Positions 17,163 through 26,388 of a stretch of DNA of 64,000 nt are shown here, one piece after another. The stretch's first letter is position 1, and every line of letters begins with the position of its first letter. The stretch is from DATJLY01 sp963729295. Lineage in GTDB: Bacteria > Pseudomonadota > Alphaproteobacteria > ATCC43930 > CGMCC-115725. The notes below the pieces were generated by a model, which made no database searches, had not been told where the DNA came from, and saw nothing but the letters and a program-made list of their open reading frames with translations. The DNA lies in the NCBI GenBank assembly GCA_963729295.1, contig CAVSNJ010000020.1:186001-250000 (forward strand), written 5' to 3'. Both the position numbers and the translations under genes were made by a program.

Positions 17163-17833
17163 TGCAGCAATCGCCGCTTTCGAGCACGCTCCTCTTCCAC
17201 GTCGGACCCGTCGGAATCACGCGGCCGGTGGCGACGACGTGGGCGATCATGCTGCTGCTGTCCCTTGGGTCCTGGGCCGTGACCCGTCGCCTAGGAACTC
17301 CACCGGATCGCCGCCAAGCTGCGCTCGAGGCGATCGTGAGCGGCGTCCTCGCCCAGATCGACGACGTGATCGGCAAGGATGCGCGGCCGTTTCTGCCCCT
17401 CCTCGGAACGCTCTTCATCTTCCTTGTGACCGCCAATCTCTCGGGTGTCCTGCCGGGCGTCGAGGCGCCGACCGGCAAGATCGAGACACCCGCCGCGCTG
17501 GCGCTCATTGTGTTCTGCGCGGTGCACTATTTCGGCGTGCGCGCGCATGGCGCGCTGGGATATCTCGCGAGCTTCGCGCAGCCGAAGCTCATCATGCTGC
17601 CCCTCAATCTCGTGTCGGAGGTGACGCGGACCTTCTCGCTCATGGTGCGGCTCTTCGGCAACGTGATGAGCGGCGAATTCGTGATCGCGCTCGTGCTCGG
17701 GCTGTCCGGGCTCTTCGTGCCGATCCCGCTCATGGCGCTCGAGATCCTGGTGGGGATCGTTCAAGCCTACATCTTCACCGTTCTCGCCACGGTTTTCATC
17801 GGCGCTGCCGCGGGCAGCGTCGGGAAAGCGTAA
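17162..17833 (+). CDS. atpB: N-type ATPase Fo subunit a
   Basis: A 223-residue membrane subunit forming the ion half-channels against the c-ring. Five or so hydrophobic helices are seen. The essential stator arginine is Arg163 in SLMVRLFGNVMSG, followed by the conserved GIVQAYIFTVL near the C-terminus. It starts at the ATG sharing one base with the atpR stop. Confidence 0.93.
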   Translation: MQQSPLSSTLLFHVGPVGITRPVATTWAIMLLLSLGSWAVTRRLGTPPDRRQAALEAIVSGVLAQIDDVIGKDARPFLPLLGTLFIFLVTANLSGVLPGVEAPTGKIETPAALALIVFCAVHYFGVRAHGALGYLASFAQPKLIMLPLNLVSEVTRTFSLMVRLFGNVMSGEFVIALVLGLSGLFVPIPLMALEILVGIVQAYIFTVLATVFIGAAAGSVGKA

Positions 17834-17843
17834 CGGAGGCCCC

Positions 17844-18086
17844 ATGGACGCAAAGGTCATCAGCATCATTTTCGCCGCCGTCGCGGTTTCGATCGGATCA
17901 ATCGGTCCGGCCCTTGCCGAAGGCCGCTCGGTCGCCGCCGCCATGGATGCGATCGCGCGGCAGCCGGAATCGGCCGGGACGATCTCGCGCACGCTCTTCG
18001 TCGGTCTCGCGATGATCGAGACGATGGCGATCTACTGCCTCGTCGTCGCGCTCATGCTGCTCTTCGCAAATCCCTACGTGGGCTGA
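17844..18086 (+). CDS. atpE: N-type ATPase Fo subunit c
   Basis: An 80-residue hairpin of two transmembrane helices joined by the polar loop ARQPE (Arg39-Gln40-Pro41). The carrier carboxylate is Glu59 in helix 2 (MIETMAIY), and a second carboxylate, Glu26, is in helix 1 (GPALAEG). Two glutamates facing each other with a Thr after the second are characteristic of N-type rings; in one studied homologue this pair binds protons in a 17-subunit ring. Whether this ring carries H+ or Na+ cannot be decided from sequence alone. Confidence 0.94.
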   Translation: MDAKVISIIFAAVAVSIGSIGPALAEGRSVAAAMDAIARQPESAGTISRTLFVGLAMIETMAIYCLVVALMLLFANPYVG

Positions 18087-18090
18087 CGCG

Positions 18091-18846
18091 ATGCGGATCG
18101 ACTGGTGGACTCTGGCGCTGCAGGCGGTGAATTTCGCCATCCTGGTATGGCTGTTGCAGCGCTTTCTCTACAAGCCGGTGCTGCGTCTCATCGACGCGCG
18201 CCGCGCCGGGACCGAAAAGCAGTTTCAGGAGGCGCGCGACGCCCAGGCCAAGGCTGAGACGCTTCGGGCGAAGGCTGCCGAGGATCGCGCCGCCATCGCG
18301 ACCCAACGCGCCGCGCTGCTCAAGGCGGCCGAGACGGAGGCGGAGGAAGCGGCGAAAGCGCGCCGGGTCCGCGCGGAAAAGGAGGCCGCCGAGCTTCTCG
18401 ACGGCACTCGGAAAACCCTTGCCAAGGAGCGCGAGCAGGCGCTCGGCGCGATGCAGGAGGCGGCTCTCGATCTGGCCGGCCGCATGGCGCGCCGGCTCAT
18501 CGACGAACTGCCGATGGAGGTTCGCGCCGAGGTGTGGCTGAAGCGCATCGAGCGGCATGTCGCCGCGATGCCGAAGGCAGAGTTCGACCGGCTCGTTAAT
18601 GATGGCGCAAAGGACGGGGGCATCACAGTCGTTACCGCATCGCCGCTCCCGGCCGAAGCCGCGGCGGAGTGGCGCCGCCGCCTAGGCGAGAGGTTTGGCG
18701 ATGGCGCGGCGATTGCGTTCCAGTCCGATGCGGACTTGATCGCGGGAGTCGAACTGCACCTGCCGAATGCCGTTCTCCGCCTCTCCTGGCAGAACTCCCT
18801 CGCAGCGCTCCGATCCGAGGTCGAAACCGATGCCGACGCTCGTTGA
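18091..18846 (+). CDS. atpF: N-type ATPase Fo subunit b with delta-like C-terminal domain
   Basis: At 251 residues this is about 90 residues longer than an ordinary b subunit. There is one membrane helix (about 6-23), then a long Ala/Glu/Arg coiled coil (about 35-135). Residues 145-245 resemble the C-terminal domain of the delta/OSCP subunit: TASPL at 182-186, an Arg-rich helix, then DADLIAGVEL at 213-222 matching the family's SLIGGxxxxxG pattern, and a final NSLAAL helix. The operon has no atpH, so this fused tail could connect the stator to alpha. It overlaps atpA by 17 bases. Confidence 0.88.
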   Translation: MRIDWWTLALQAVNFAILVWLLQRFLYKPVLRLIDARRAGTEKQFQEARDAQAKAETLRAKAAEDRAAIATQRAALLKAAETEAEEAAKARRVRAEKEAAELLDGTRKTLAKEREQALGAMQEAALDLAGRMARRLIDELPMEVRAEVWLKRIERHVAAMPKAEFDRLVNDGAKDGGITVVTASPLPAEAAAEWRRRLGERFGDGAAIAFQSDADLIAGVELHLPNAVLRLSWQNSLAALRSEVETDADAR

Positions 18847-20377
18847 CGATCTCCGTGCGTGGCACGATCGAAGCCAGAGGCGCATCGCCGCTGCCTCCCT
18901 CGAACCGCGCATCGAACCGGTCGGCCGTGTCCTCGAGATCGGTGACGGCGTTGCGACCGTTTCGGGGCTGCGAGAGACGCGGCTCGACGAATTGTTGGTT
19001 TTCGAGAATGGCGTGCGCGGAATTGCCGTCGATCTCGCCTCGGAGACGATCGGCTGCGTGTTGCTTGGCGATGCCGGCGCGATCATGAGCGGCAGCATGG
19101 TCAAGGGAACCGGCGAAGTGGCGCGCGTCCCGGTCGGCCCGTCGCTCCTTGGCCGGGTTGTCGATGCGTTAGGTGTGCCGCTCGATGCCGGAGAGCCGCT
19201 CGTGGCAGAAAGCTTCGCGCCGATCGATCAGCCGGCGCCGGCGATCGTCGACCGTGCGCTCGTGACGCGGCCCCTGGCAACCGGTCTCCTCCTTGTCGAC
19301 GCCATGATCCCGTTGGGCCGCGGACAACGCGAGCTCATCATCGGCGACCGCGCGATCGGCAAATCCGCCATTGCCGTCGACACGATCATCAATCAGCGGT
19401 CGAGCGACGTGATCTGCGTCTATGCCGCGATCGGCCAGAAGACATCCTCCGTCGCGCAGGTCATCGACGCAGTTCGACGCTACGGCGCGCCGGAGCGGAC
19501 GCTGTTTGTCGTGGGCGGCGCGGACGCCGCTCCGGGGCTGCAGTGGCTCACGCCCTATGCCGCGTGCAGCATGGCGGAGTTTTTCATGCAGCGCGGCCAC
19601 GACGTCCTGCTCGTCATCGACGATCTGACGAAGCACGCGGCCGTCTATCGTCAATTGTCCCTGCTGCTGCGCCGGCCGCCGGGACGCGAGGCCTACCCCG
19701 GCGACATCTTCTACATCCATTCGAGCCTGCTGGAGCGGGCGGCGAAGCTCGCGCCCGAACGCGGCGGCGGTTCGCTCACCGCGCTTCCGATTGCCGAGAC
19801 CCAGGCGGGCAATATCAGCGCCTATATCCCGACCAACCTGATCTCGATCACCGACGGGCAGATCTACCTCGAGCCGCGCCTCTTCAACGAAGACCAGAAG
19901 CCAGCAATTGATGTCGGCAAGAGCGTCTCGCGAGTCGGCGGCAAGACACAGGCACCGGTCTTGAGATCGCTTTCGGAAAGCCTGCGGCTCGAATACGCCC
20001 AGTTTCTCGAACTCGAAGTGTTCACGCGCTTCGGCACGATGGTCGACGAGCGGACCCGCAAGATCATCGAGCACGGCCGGCGGATCAGGTCCGTGCTGAG
20101 TCAGCGGCAATTCCATCCGCTGTCGCTCGGCGAGGAAGTGGCGCTGCTGCTGGCGCTCGATCTGCGCGTCCTCGACGCGATCCCGCTCGAGCGGGTGGAC
20201 GATTTCCGCGCCCAGCTTAAATCCTGGCTTACGGAACATTATCCCGCCGTCCTCGCGCTCGACGACAAGGGCGAGCTTGCGGACACGGCGCGTGCCGAGT
20301 TGGGCGTCGCGCTCCGCGCACTGGCGCAGTCGCTGGCCGCGGCGGGTCCGGCAACGGGAGGGGCTGGTCAACCATGA
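18830..20377 (+). CDS. atpA: N-type ATPase F1 alpha subunit
   Basis: A 515-residue nucleotide-binding but non-catalytic alpha subunit. The P-loop is GDRAIGKS at residues 172-179, the form typical of alpha (GDRxxGKT in housekeeping copies). The start at 18830 (MPTLVDDLRAW) overlaps the end of atpF by 17 bases; the frame is open further upstream but only over atpF coding sequence. The gene overlaps atpG by four bases (ATGA). Confidence 0.94.
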   Translation: MPTLVDDLRAWHDRSQRRIAAASLEPRIEPVGRVLEIGDGVATVSGLRETRLDELLVFENGVRGIAVDLASETIGCVLLGDAGAIMSGSMVKGTGEVARVPVGPSLLGRVVDALGVPLDAGEPLVAESFAPIDQPAPAIVDRALVTRPLATGLLLVDAMIPLGRGQRELIIGDRAIGKSAIAVDTIINQRSSDVICVYAAIGQKTSSVAQVIDAVRRYGAPERTLFVVGGADAAPGLQWLTPYAACSMAEFFMQRGHDVLLVIDDLTKHAAVYRQLSLLLRRPPGREAYPGDIFYIHSSLLERAAKLAPERGGGSLTALPIAETQAGNISAYIPTNLISITDGQIYLEPRLFNEDQKPAIDVGKSVSRVGGKTQAPVLRSLSESLRLEYAQFLELEVFTRFGTMVDERTRKIIEHGRRIRSVLSQRQFHPLSLGEEVALLLALDLRVLDAIPLERVDDFRAQLKSWLTEHYPAVLALDDKGELADTARAELGVALRALAQSLAAAGPATGGAGQP

Positions 20378-21225
20378 CGCGGCTTGCGGAAATTGAAAGC
20401 CACGTCGTCAGCATGGACGAATTGCTCGACGTCGTCGGAGCCATGCGTTCGCTCGCGGGAATGCGCGTGCAGGAGGCGCAGCGCGCCCTCCCCGGTACTC
20501 GCCGCTATGCCGATGCGATGGCGGACGCGATCGGCGACGCTCTTCTCCTGATGCCGGAGCCCGTCCCGGCGCCGGCCATCCGCCCGCGCCGCGCGTTGCT
20601 GCTCTTCACTGCCGAGCATGGGTTCGTAGGTGGATTCAATCAGGTACTCATCGACTGCCCCGATGGCGCCGCAAGTGCTGACGACGTTCTTTTCGTGCTG
20701 GGCAGCCGGGGGGCGGCTTTCGTGCAAGAACGGGGGCGACAGGCCGCCTGGGTAAGGCCAATGGCGACGCGCGTCGCAAGCGCGCCCGATGCAGTCCGTC
20801 CCTTGACCGCCGAGCTCTATCGCCGCATCGCGCGAAACGAGTTTTCCCGCGTCGAGGCAGTCTTCGCACGCACCCGCCAGGGCAGGTCGACGATGGTCGT
20901 ACGCCGCACCGTCCTCCCGCTGGACGTCGGCTCGCTTGCCAGGAAACGACTGGGACAAACGCCCTTTCACAACCTTTCGGCGCCGGCTCTCCTCGAAAAG
21001 CTGATGGCGGAATATGTCTTCGCTCTTTTGGTCGAGGCCGCCATCGAATCGATCGCGAGCGAGAACGCGGCTCGTTTCGCGGCAATGGATTCCGCGCACG
21101 ACAATGTTACCAAGAAACTGGACCAATTGCGCGGGTCGGCGCGGATTGCCCGACAGTCCGAGATCACCGACGAATTGCTCGACATCGTGACGGGGACGGA
21201 AGCCCTGAGGGACCGTCGGGATTGA
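20374..21225 (+). CDS. atpG: N-type ATPase F1 gamma subunit
   Basis: A 283-residue gamma subunit, the central rotor shaft. N- and C-terminal helices form the coiled coil; the C-terminus has the family pattern SENAARFAAMDSAHDN - KLDQL. The middle is more divergent than in housekeeping gamma, as is usual in N-type operons. Last gene of the operon; its stop codon overlaps the first bases of the FixK-type box that precedes the next gene. Confidence 0.92.
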   Translation: MTRLAEIESHVVSMDELLDVVGAMRSLAGMRVQEAQRALPGTRRYADAMADAIGDALLLMPEPVPAPAIRPRRALLLFTAEHGFVGGFNQVLIDCPDGAASADDVLFVLGSRGAAFVQERGRQAAWVRPMATRVASAPDAVRPLTAELYRRIARNEFSRVEAVFARTRQGRSTMVVRRTVLPLDVGSLARKRLGQTPFHNLSAPALLEKLMAEYVFALLVEAAIESIASENAARFAAMDSAHDNVTKKLDQLRGSARIARQSEITDELLDIVTGTEALRDRRD

Positions 21226-21235
21226 CCTGCATCAA
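21222..21235. promoter_or_regulatory. FNR/FixK-type box overlapping atpG stop, upstream of usp
   Basis: TTGACCTGCATCAA, a full match to TTGA-N6-TCAA. The centre is 57 bp before the usp ATG at 21286, and TATGCT at 21257-21262 lies within one base of the predicted -10. The box includes the atpG TGA, so a separate hypoxic promoter for usp is built into the operon's end. Confidence 0.72.
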
Positions 21236-21285
21236 GGCGACCTATCGGGCGGCCGTTATGCTCGGGGTCGGATGGAGGAACTACC

Positions 21286-22146
21286 ATGGCATTGAAGACA
21301 ATCCTTGTTGCCACCAGCGGCGGCACAGCAAGCAAGGGCGCCATCGAAATCGCCTGCCGGGCCGCCGCGCGGACTGGCGCGCATCTCGAAGCCCTGCACG
21401 TAAAGCCCGACCCCAATCAGGTCGCCGCCATGATGATGGGCGACGGTTTCGGGATGCCGACTTCTGGGGAATGGTTCGACCGGCTGATCGCGGATTCGGA
21501 CGCGCTCGCGGAGAAGACCAAGAAAGCTTTCGAGGACGTGGCGAAACGGCACGATCTCTTGCACGCCCCAGGCTCGACCGAAAGGCCGCTTGCGTCTTGG
21601 CGAGTCGACATCGGCTACGGGCCCATCGTCGTCGCTCGCCGTGCGCGCTTCTTCGATCTCGTGGTCCTTGGCCGATCCGAGCGCGTCATCAATGAGCCGC
21701 ACTCGGATGCGATCGAAGAGACGCTGATCCGCTCCGGACGGCCGGTCTTGCTGGCGCCGGCGAAACCACCAGGAAAGCTCGGCGAGACGATCGCTGTCGG
21801 CTGGAACGGAACGCCCGAGTCTGTCCATGCGTTGAGCTCGTCTCTCCCCCTGCTCGAAAAGGCCCGGAATGTCGTCCTCATCACGATTGGCGATGCGGCG
21901 GACGAAGACGCGCTTCCCTTGCTCGACTACCTCGCGGCGCACGCGATCGCAGCGATCCATCGAAAGGTGCCGCCCGTGAAGGGGGCGGGTCCAGGCGAGC
22001 AACTCCTCGCCGAGGCGCGCGACGATGGCGCCGATCTTTTGGTGATGGGCGGATATGGTCACCGGCCGTGGCGAGAGACGATCTTTGGCGGCGCGACGCG
22101 CCAGATCGTGGCAACGAGCCTTTTGCCCATCCTGCTCATGCATTAG
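21286..22146 (+). CDS. Universal stress protein, tandem UspA domains
   Basis: A 286-residue protein with two UspA domains (about 1-150 and 158-286). The second ends with GGYGHRPWRETIFGG, the glycine-rich ATP-binding loop. It is of the same class as the protein at 8975-9829, although the two are clearly diverged. It follows the N-ATPase operon and has its own FixK-type box and -10 element. The partner or process it protects is unknown. Confidence 0.92.
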   Translation: MALKTILVATSGGTASKGAIEIACRAAARTGAHLEALHVKPDPNQVAAMMMGDGFGMPTSGEWFDRLIADSDALAEKTKKAFEDVAKRHDLLHAPGSTERPLASWRVDIGYGPIVVARRARFFDLVVLGRSERVINEPHSDAIEETLIRSGRPVLLAPAKPPGKLGETIAVGWNGTPESVHALSSSLPLLEKARNVVLITIGDAADEDALPLLDYLAAHAIAAIHRKVPPVKGAGPGEQLLAEARDDGADLLVMGGYGHRPWRETIFGGATRQIVATSLLPILLMH

Positions 22147-22188
22147 CTGTGGTCTGCCGAAAGGCGGATGCCGCGTTGAAATCCGCCG

Positions 22189-23520
22189 ATGGCACCCAGT
22201 CGCCGAGACCAGGGCAAACGCGAGGCTTCCGGACCTGAGCCTTGGCCCGAATCTCCGATCGAATCGTTCCTCAGGTCGCTTCGTCTTCTGCGCGCGCGAC
22301 GCTTTGGCACGTTCTGCTTCGCCAGTCTCCTATCCAATCTCGGCACATGGGCACAACAGGTGGCCGAGCCATGGCTACTGCTAAGCCTCGGTGCGTCATC
22401 GTTCCTGATCGGATTCAATTCGTTCGCGATGGCGGCACCGGTGTGGATCTTGACGCTGGTTGGCGGGGTATTAGCGGACCGAACCGATCGCCGCCGTGTC
22501 ATCACCCTCTGCCAGTCGATTCAGATGCTCTGCCCGATCCTGCTCGTCGTGGTGTTGCTGACTGGAACGGTGCGCCCTTGGATGGTGATCGTGCTTTCGG
22601 CAATCGTCGGCGTGACCGACGCGCTCTCGATGCCGTCATTCTCGTCGATCGTTCCTTCGATTGTCGAGCCGAAGCAGATCGCGTCGGCCCTCGCTCTGAA
22701 CGCGACGCAATTCAATCTTTCGCGCATTCTTGGGCCAGCGCTTGCCGGTATCTTGATGGCAAGCGTTGGTGCGGTCGGTTGCTTTGCCCTCAACGCCGCC
22801 TCCTACCTTCCCTTCATCTGGGTCGCAATTTGGATCCTACCGCGGCACAACCGGCGGGGTGCGCCAGCCGAGGAAGCTTTCGATCGGAAACATTTCTTCG
22901 CAGGAATAAGAGAGATTGCGCGCTCACCCCAGCTGCGCGGTGCATTGCTTACGGTCCTGCTTACAAGCACGTTGTGCGGACCGCTCATCGTATTTTGTCC
23001 GGTCCTCGTCAAGAACGCGCTGCATGGCAATGTCGGCGACTTCAGCGTCGCGATTGGCGCGTTCGGTGTGGGCGGACTGTTTGGTGCCGTTGCGCTCCTT
23101 GCCATTAGTCCGGCCCGGGACCGCAACCGGATCAGCTCTTGCTTTGCCATGAGCTATGGCTTGATCGTGATCATCGTCGGGCTCAACCCGTTCTTTTGGG
23201 GGCTCACGCTCCTGCTAGCACTCGCGGGTTTGTCGATGACCATCAGCAACACATCTGCGAACTCGCTCCTGCAAGCGACTGCGCTGCCACGCCTGCGCGG
23301 CCAAACCGCCAGCCTCTATATGCTCGCGATGCGGGGTGGTCTATCGGTCGGAAGCCTCCTTACGGGCCTTTCGGTGAGCGCGTTCGGCGTGCGCCAAGCT
23401 CTTTTGGTTAACGGAGTGGCCGCGATCATCGCTCAGTTCGTAGTCCGGGGAAGATGGTTCAACCCAACAACTGCGCACCCTTCTCCTGGAACAAACGCCC
23501 ACAACGTTTCATGCGATTGA
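22189..23520 (+). CDS. MFS transporter, EntS-like exporter
   Basis: A 443-residue protein with 12 likely membrane helices. The loop between helices 2 and 3 carries the MFS motif GGVLADRTDRRR. The sequence belongs to the MFS_3 group that includes the enterobactin exporter EntS. Substrate not predictable. It begins 42 bp after the usp gene; no clear ribosome site is visible before the ATG at 22189, so a slightly later start is possible. It is the last gene before the AT-richer insert. Confidence 0.85.
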   Translation: MAPSRRDQGKREASGPEPWPESPIESFLRSLRLLRARRFGTFCFASLLSNLGTWAQQVAEPWLLLSLGASSFLIGFNSFAMAAPVWILTLVGGVLADRTDRRRVITLCQSIQMLCPILLVVVLLTGTVRPWMVIVLSAIVGVTDALSMPSFSSIVPSIVEPKQIASALALNATQFNLSRILGPALAGILMASVGAVGCFALNAASYLPFIWVAIWILPRHNRRGAPAEEAFDRKHFFAGIREIARSPQLRGALLTVLLTSTLCGPLIVFCPVLVKNALHGNVGDFSVAIGAFGVGGLFGAVALLAISPARDRNRISSCFAMSYGLIVIIVGLNPFFWGLTLLLALAGLSMTISNTSANSLLQATALPRLRGQTASLYMLAMRGGLSVGSLLTGLSVSAFGVRQALLVNGVAAIIAQFVVRGRWFNPTTAHPSPGTNAHNVSCD

Positions 23521-23667
23521 CTGAGACAACGCGGTTTTGCCCGTCTTCTCGCGGCTTTGAAGGGACGGATGCCGCCCGCAGCCGAGTAAAAAGAATTCGC
23601 CAACCTGTGGAACTGCTAATCCAGTTACAGCCGAGCGACAACCACGAGTTTGATCAGTCACACTATT

Positions 23668-26388
23668 CTAGCGAACTCGGCTTAGGTCTTGAATGAGGGG
23701 CATGAGCGAAAGACGGAATTCGCGATGTGCTTCCACACGACGCAGATAGTTTTCATGTCGTTTCAGATCGAAGACGTCCTGTAGTCCCAGATTTCGCATG
23801 TTCACAAATACTGCCGCATCTATGCCTTGTGGGCCATGTCGCACGCATTGCTCAAAGAGCGCTTTCGATAACTCAACAGCTTGCTCTCGCGCCAGATAAG
23901 GCACGCTGGCAAGTCGGCGCCCTAGGCTCGCATAGAAAACGTCTCTCGGCTCGTCCCGAATACGATCGGCATCAGCGTCCAGCTCCGATATTCCCGTCGA
24001 TGCCGTTGCGATACCTATCGCGACATTATCTCGTAAGGATGGGTCCGCCTGTGCTTCATGCAATTTCTCAATCATTACCCCGCGCTGACCCAAACTCTCG
24101 GCCAATCGTACCGATGCAAACGCCCAATTATGCACCACTACCGGATTCGGACGCGTCGGAGGCGGTATCGAGAAAGATGCAAGGACAAGAGGATTTTGGC
24201 GCGCGCACTGCCACAATTTGATGATATCCTCGAATATGGAGCTGATCCATTGCCGCACGGCCGGCACATCGATATTTAGATCCCGAGAAAACTCCTCCTC
24301 GCGATCTACTAGCATCAATACGGCCGCATACGCGTTGGATAAGGATATGCTGGGGTGGCGGCTCTCGGACGACCGGATGACTTTGGATAACGCCGAAATC
24401 GCATCCACCACAGCGTCCCGTCCTGATATGCTCGGGACCAATAGCAATGCCTGGATTTGTGCGGTTGCAGCGCTTGAGTTTATCTGTTGAGCATCTTGCC
24501 GCAATTTTTCTATGACAGGCCTTACAGCCTCTACGATGTACGTCTTACGAAGCAATTCAGCGTCAAAATCGCGAAGGTAGAACAGTAGCGATGTACTCTC
24601 GGTACCGTCTTCCGATCCAAATTTGAGGATGTTCTTGAGTATGCGATCACCCAATTCTGAATCTTGCTTTGCGAGATTCACGGCGACGGGACTGACAAGC
24701 AGTTGCAGCGCCGGCCGCACGACAGGCCATGCTCCCAGGGCGGTAGCGTCCAGCACCCTAAGAGCACCGTCGATTATCCGTTGGGCGTCTGTATCAGATA
24801 ATACGTCCACGTACTGACCCGCGACCTGTAACGCTTTCGCCTTAGCCTGAACAATTTCGTTCACCGACAGCCTATTCAGTATCGCGACCGCCACTCCATG
24901 GCTCGCTAGCTCGCGGAACTCGGGCCTTGTAGCGGCAACCGTTTCTAAGGCCTCTAAACTTCGAATTCCAAGATCACGATTGCCGAAGAATGACGCCGTC
25001 GATGATCCAGCGTTGAAAGCTAGACAATCCATCATGGCTCGGACCGCACTTGTCTGGTCGCTGTCGGTTGCTGGTAGCCATGAGCTGAACATCTCGATGA
25101 CGACCTGTAGGCGTTCAGTTCGTGTGCTACTGTATTTTTCGGCATGATTCAGCAAGCGCTTTATCAACTCGTCACCGACATATTGGGTAATGAGATCGCG
25201 GTTCCACGTTATCTTCTTCGCACTGGATGCGCGACCACTCTCAATTAGAAGCCTCATTGAGAGCCAAAACGCTTCCGGTTGTCGGCGCGTTGCGGGCATG
25301 TCCGTAAGTTGAGCTAAGATCGCCTTACCATATTGAGCTTTTGTTGACCGACTTTCGGTGCTTAGACCCAACGCGATTTGCCGTCGTAGGATTCCCCAAA
25401 ACTCTTTAGTCGCCGAGTCATGGCGTCCATCGGCGCTAAGCTGCATTGCATCTCCGAGCTCGTGAGAACCATGGTACAAGGGCGGGGTCAGGACGATTCC
25501 CCGAATATCCGGCACGTACGATACCGTGTCGGAGATCTCTCCCATCGCATCCATCGCATCTAAAGACGCATTGAGATGCAATATTGGCCGAGTGTGTAAA
25601 CTCGACGCGTTGAGGCCGGAGAGGAGGTACGCCGCAGAATGACCAGGCGATTTCAATACGCGATTCGCTGTCGCGACCGAGTGATCGATGAGATCCCGCA
25701 ACACTTGCGTGTAATCGGCCCAGTCAGCCACGTTGAAATTGGCACATGTGATTTTTGCAAACTCGTAGGCGACAAGCGCGGAGTTCCATTCATCACTATC
25801 CGCGGCCAAATCGCCGATGTGCTTTGCCATGACGATCGAAAGTGGCGGTGAAACGGTATTCAGGTGGAGCTTCAAAAACTGGTTCAACCCGAGCGTCTTC
25901 AATCTTTCGCCGTAGGCGGCATCGAGAAAGCTTTTCAAAACTTCAAGCGCTGGATCGGAAGCCGGAATTATGCGCAGTAATGCTGCCGGATTAAAACCCA
26001 GGTCCGCATTTCCAAGCTGGATGGCACCCTCGAGAGCTTTGGCTAATGCAATTGAGTCTCCCGATATCCCTTCGCCTTCTTCGGGCGGATGCATGTCATA
26101 GTCGCTTTGGAGCACCAGACCGCGAATGCGGCGCTGGAGATATTCATCGAGTGGCGCGGCCGCCGGCAAAGACTCGACGACCCAATGCTCGAATCCATTC
26201 AATGTGGATCCAGATACGCCATCAAACAGGTCCTTTAGCTCTCGCGTGCCGAAGGTAATCCTGAACACGATTCTGTCGCAAAGAGCTCGAACCAGCGGTG
26301 CAGGTAAAAAATGCCGTAGCGCCGACCAACAGAGCCAATGATTGTCGAGATGCTCGAGCCGATGGGGGTCTGGCATATCGTTCGTCAC
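23668..26388 (-). CDS. Unknown 906-aa helical protein, partner of nitrilase-like gene
   Basis: A 906-residue protein with no recognised family. It is predominantly helical with many hydrophobic heptads, and parts look like HEAT- or TPR-type solenoid (for example residues 520-640). I found no Walker A loop, protease, nuclease or methyltransferase motif and no signal peptide. The start is GTG at 26388, overlapping the stop of the upstream gene (GTGA), so the pair is translationally coupled; an ATG four codons later is an alternative. Base composition is visibly more AT-rich and codon use more mixed than in the flanking genes, which points to transfer. A scaffold or sensor for the nitrilase-like partner is a guess. 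Confidence 0.75.
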   Translation of the reverse strand: MTNDMPDPHRLEHLDNHWLCWSALRHFLPAPLVRALCDRIVFRITFGTRELKDLFDGVSGSTLNGFEHWVVESLPAAAPLDEYLQRRIRGLVLQSDYDMHPPEEGEGISGDSIALAKALEGAIQLGNADLGFNPAALLRIIPASDPALEVLKSFLDAAYGERLKTLGLNQFLKLHLNTVSPPLSIVMAKHIGDLAADSDEWNSALVAYEFAKITCANFNVADWADYTQVLRDLIDHSVATANRVLKSPGHSAAYLLSGLNASSLHTRPILHLNASLDAMDAMGEISDTVSYVPDIRGIVLTPPLYHGSHELGDAMQLSADGRHDSATKEFWGILRRQIALGLSTESRSTKAQYGKAILAQLTDMPATRRQPEAFWLSMRLLIESGRASSAKKITWNRDLITQYVGDELIKRLLNHAEKYSSTRTERLQVVIEMFSSWLPATDSDQTSAVRAMMDCLAFNAGSSTASFFGNRDLGIRSLEALETVAATRPEFRELASHGVAVAILNRLSVNEIVQAKAKALQVAGQYVDVLSDTDAQRIIDGALRVLDATALGAWPVVRPALQLLVSPVAVNLAKQDSELGDRILKNILKFGSEDGTESTSLLFYLRDFDAELLRKTYIVEAVRPVIEKLRQDAQQINSSAATAQIQALLLVPSISGRDAVVDAISALSKVIRSSESRHPSISLSNAYAAVLMLVDREEEFSRDLNIDVPAVRQWISSIFEDIIKLWQCARQNPLVLASFSIPPPTRPNPVVVHNWAFASVRLAESLGQRGVMIEKLHEAQADPSLRDNVAIGIATASTGISELDADADRIRDEPRDVFYASLGRRLASVPYLAREQAVELSKALFEQCVRHGPQGIDAAVFVNMRNLGLQDVFDLKRHENYLRRVEAHREFRLSLMPLIQDLSRVR

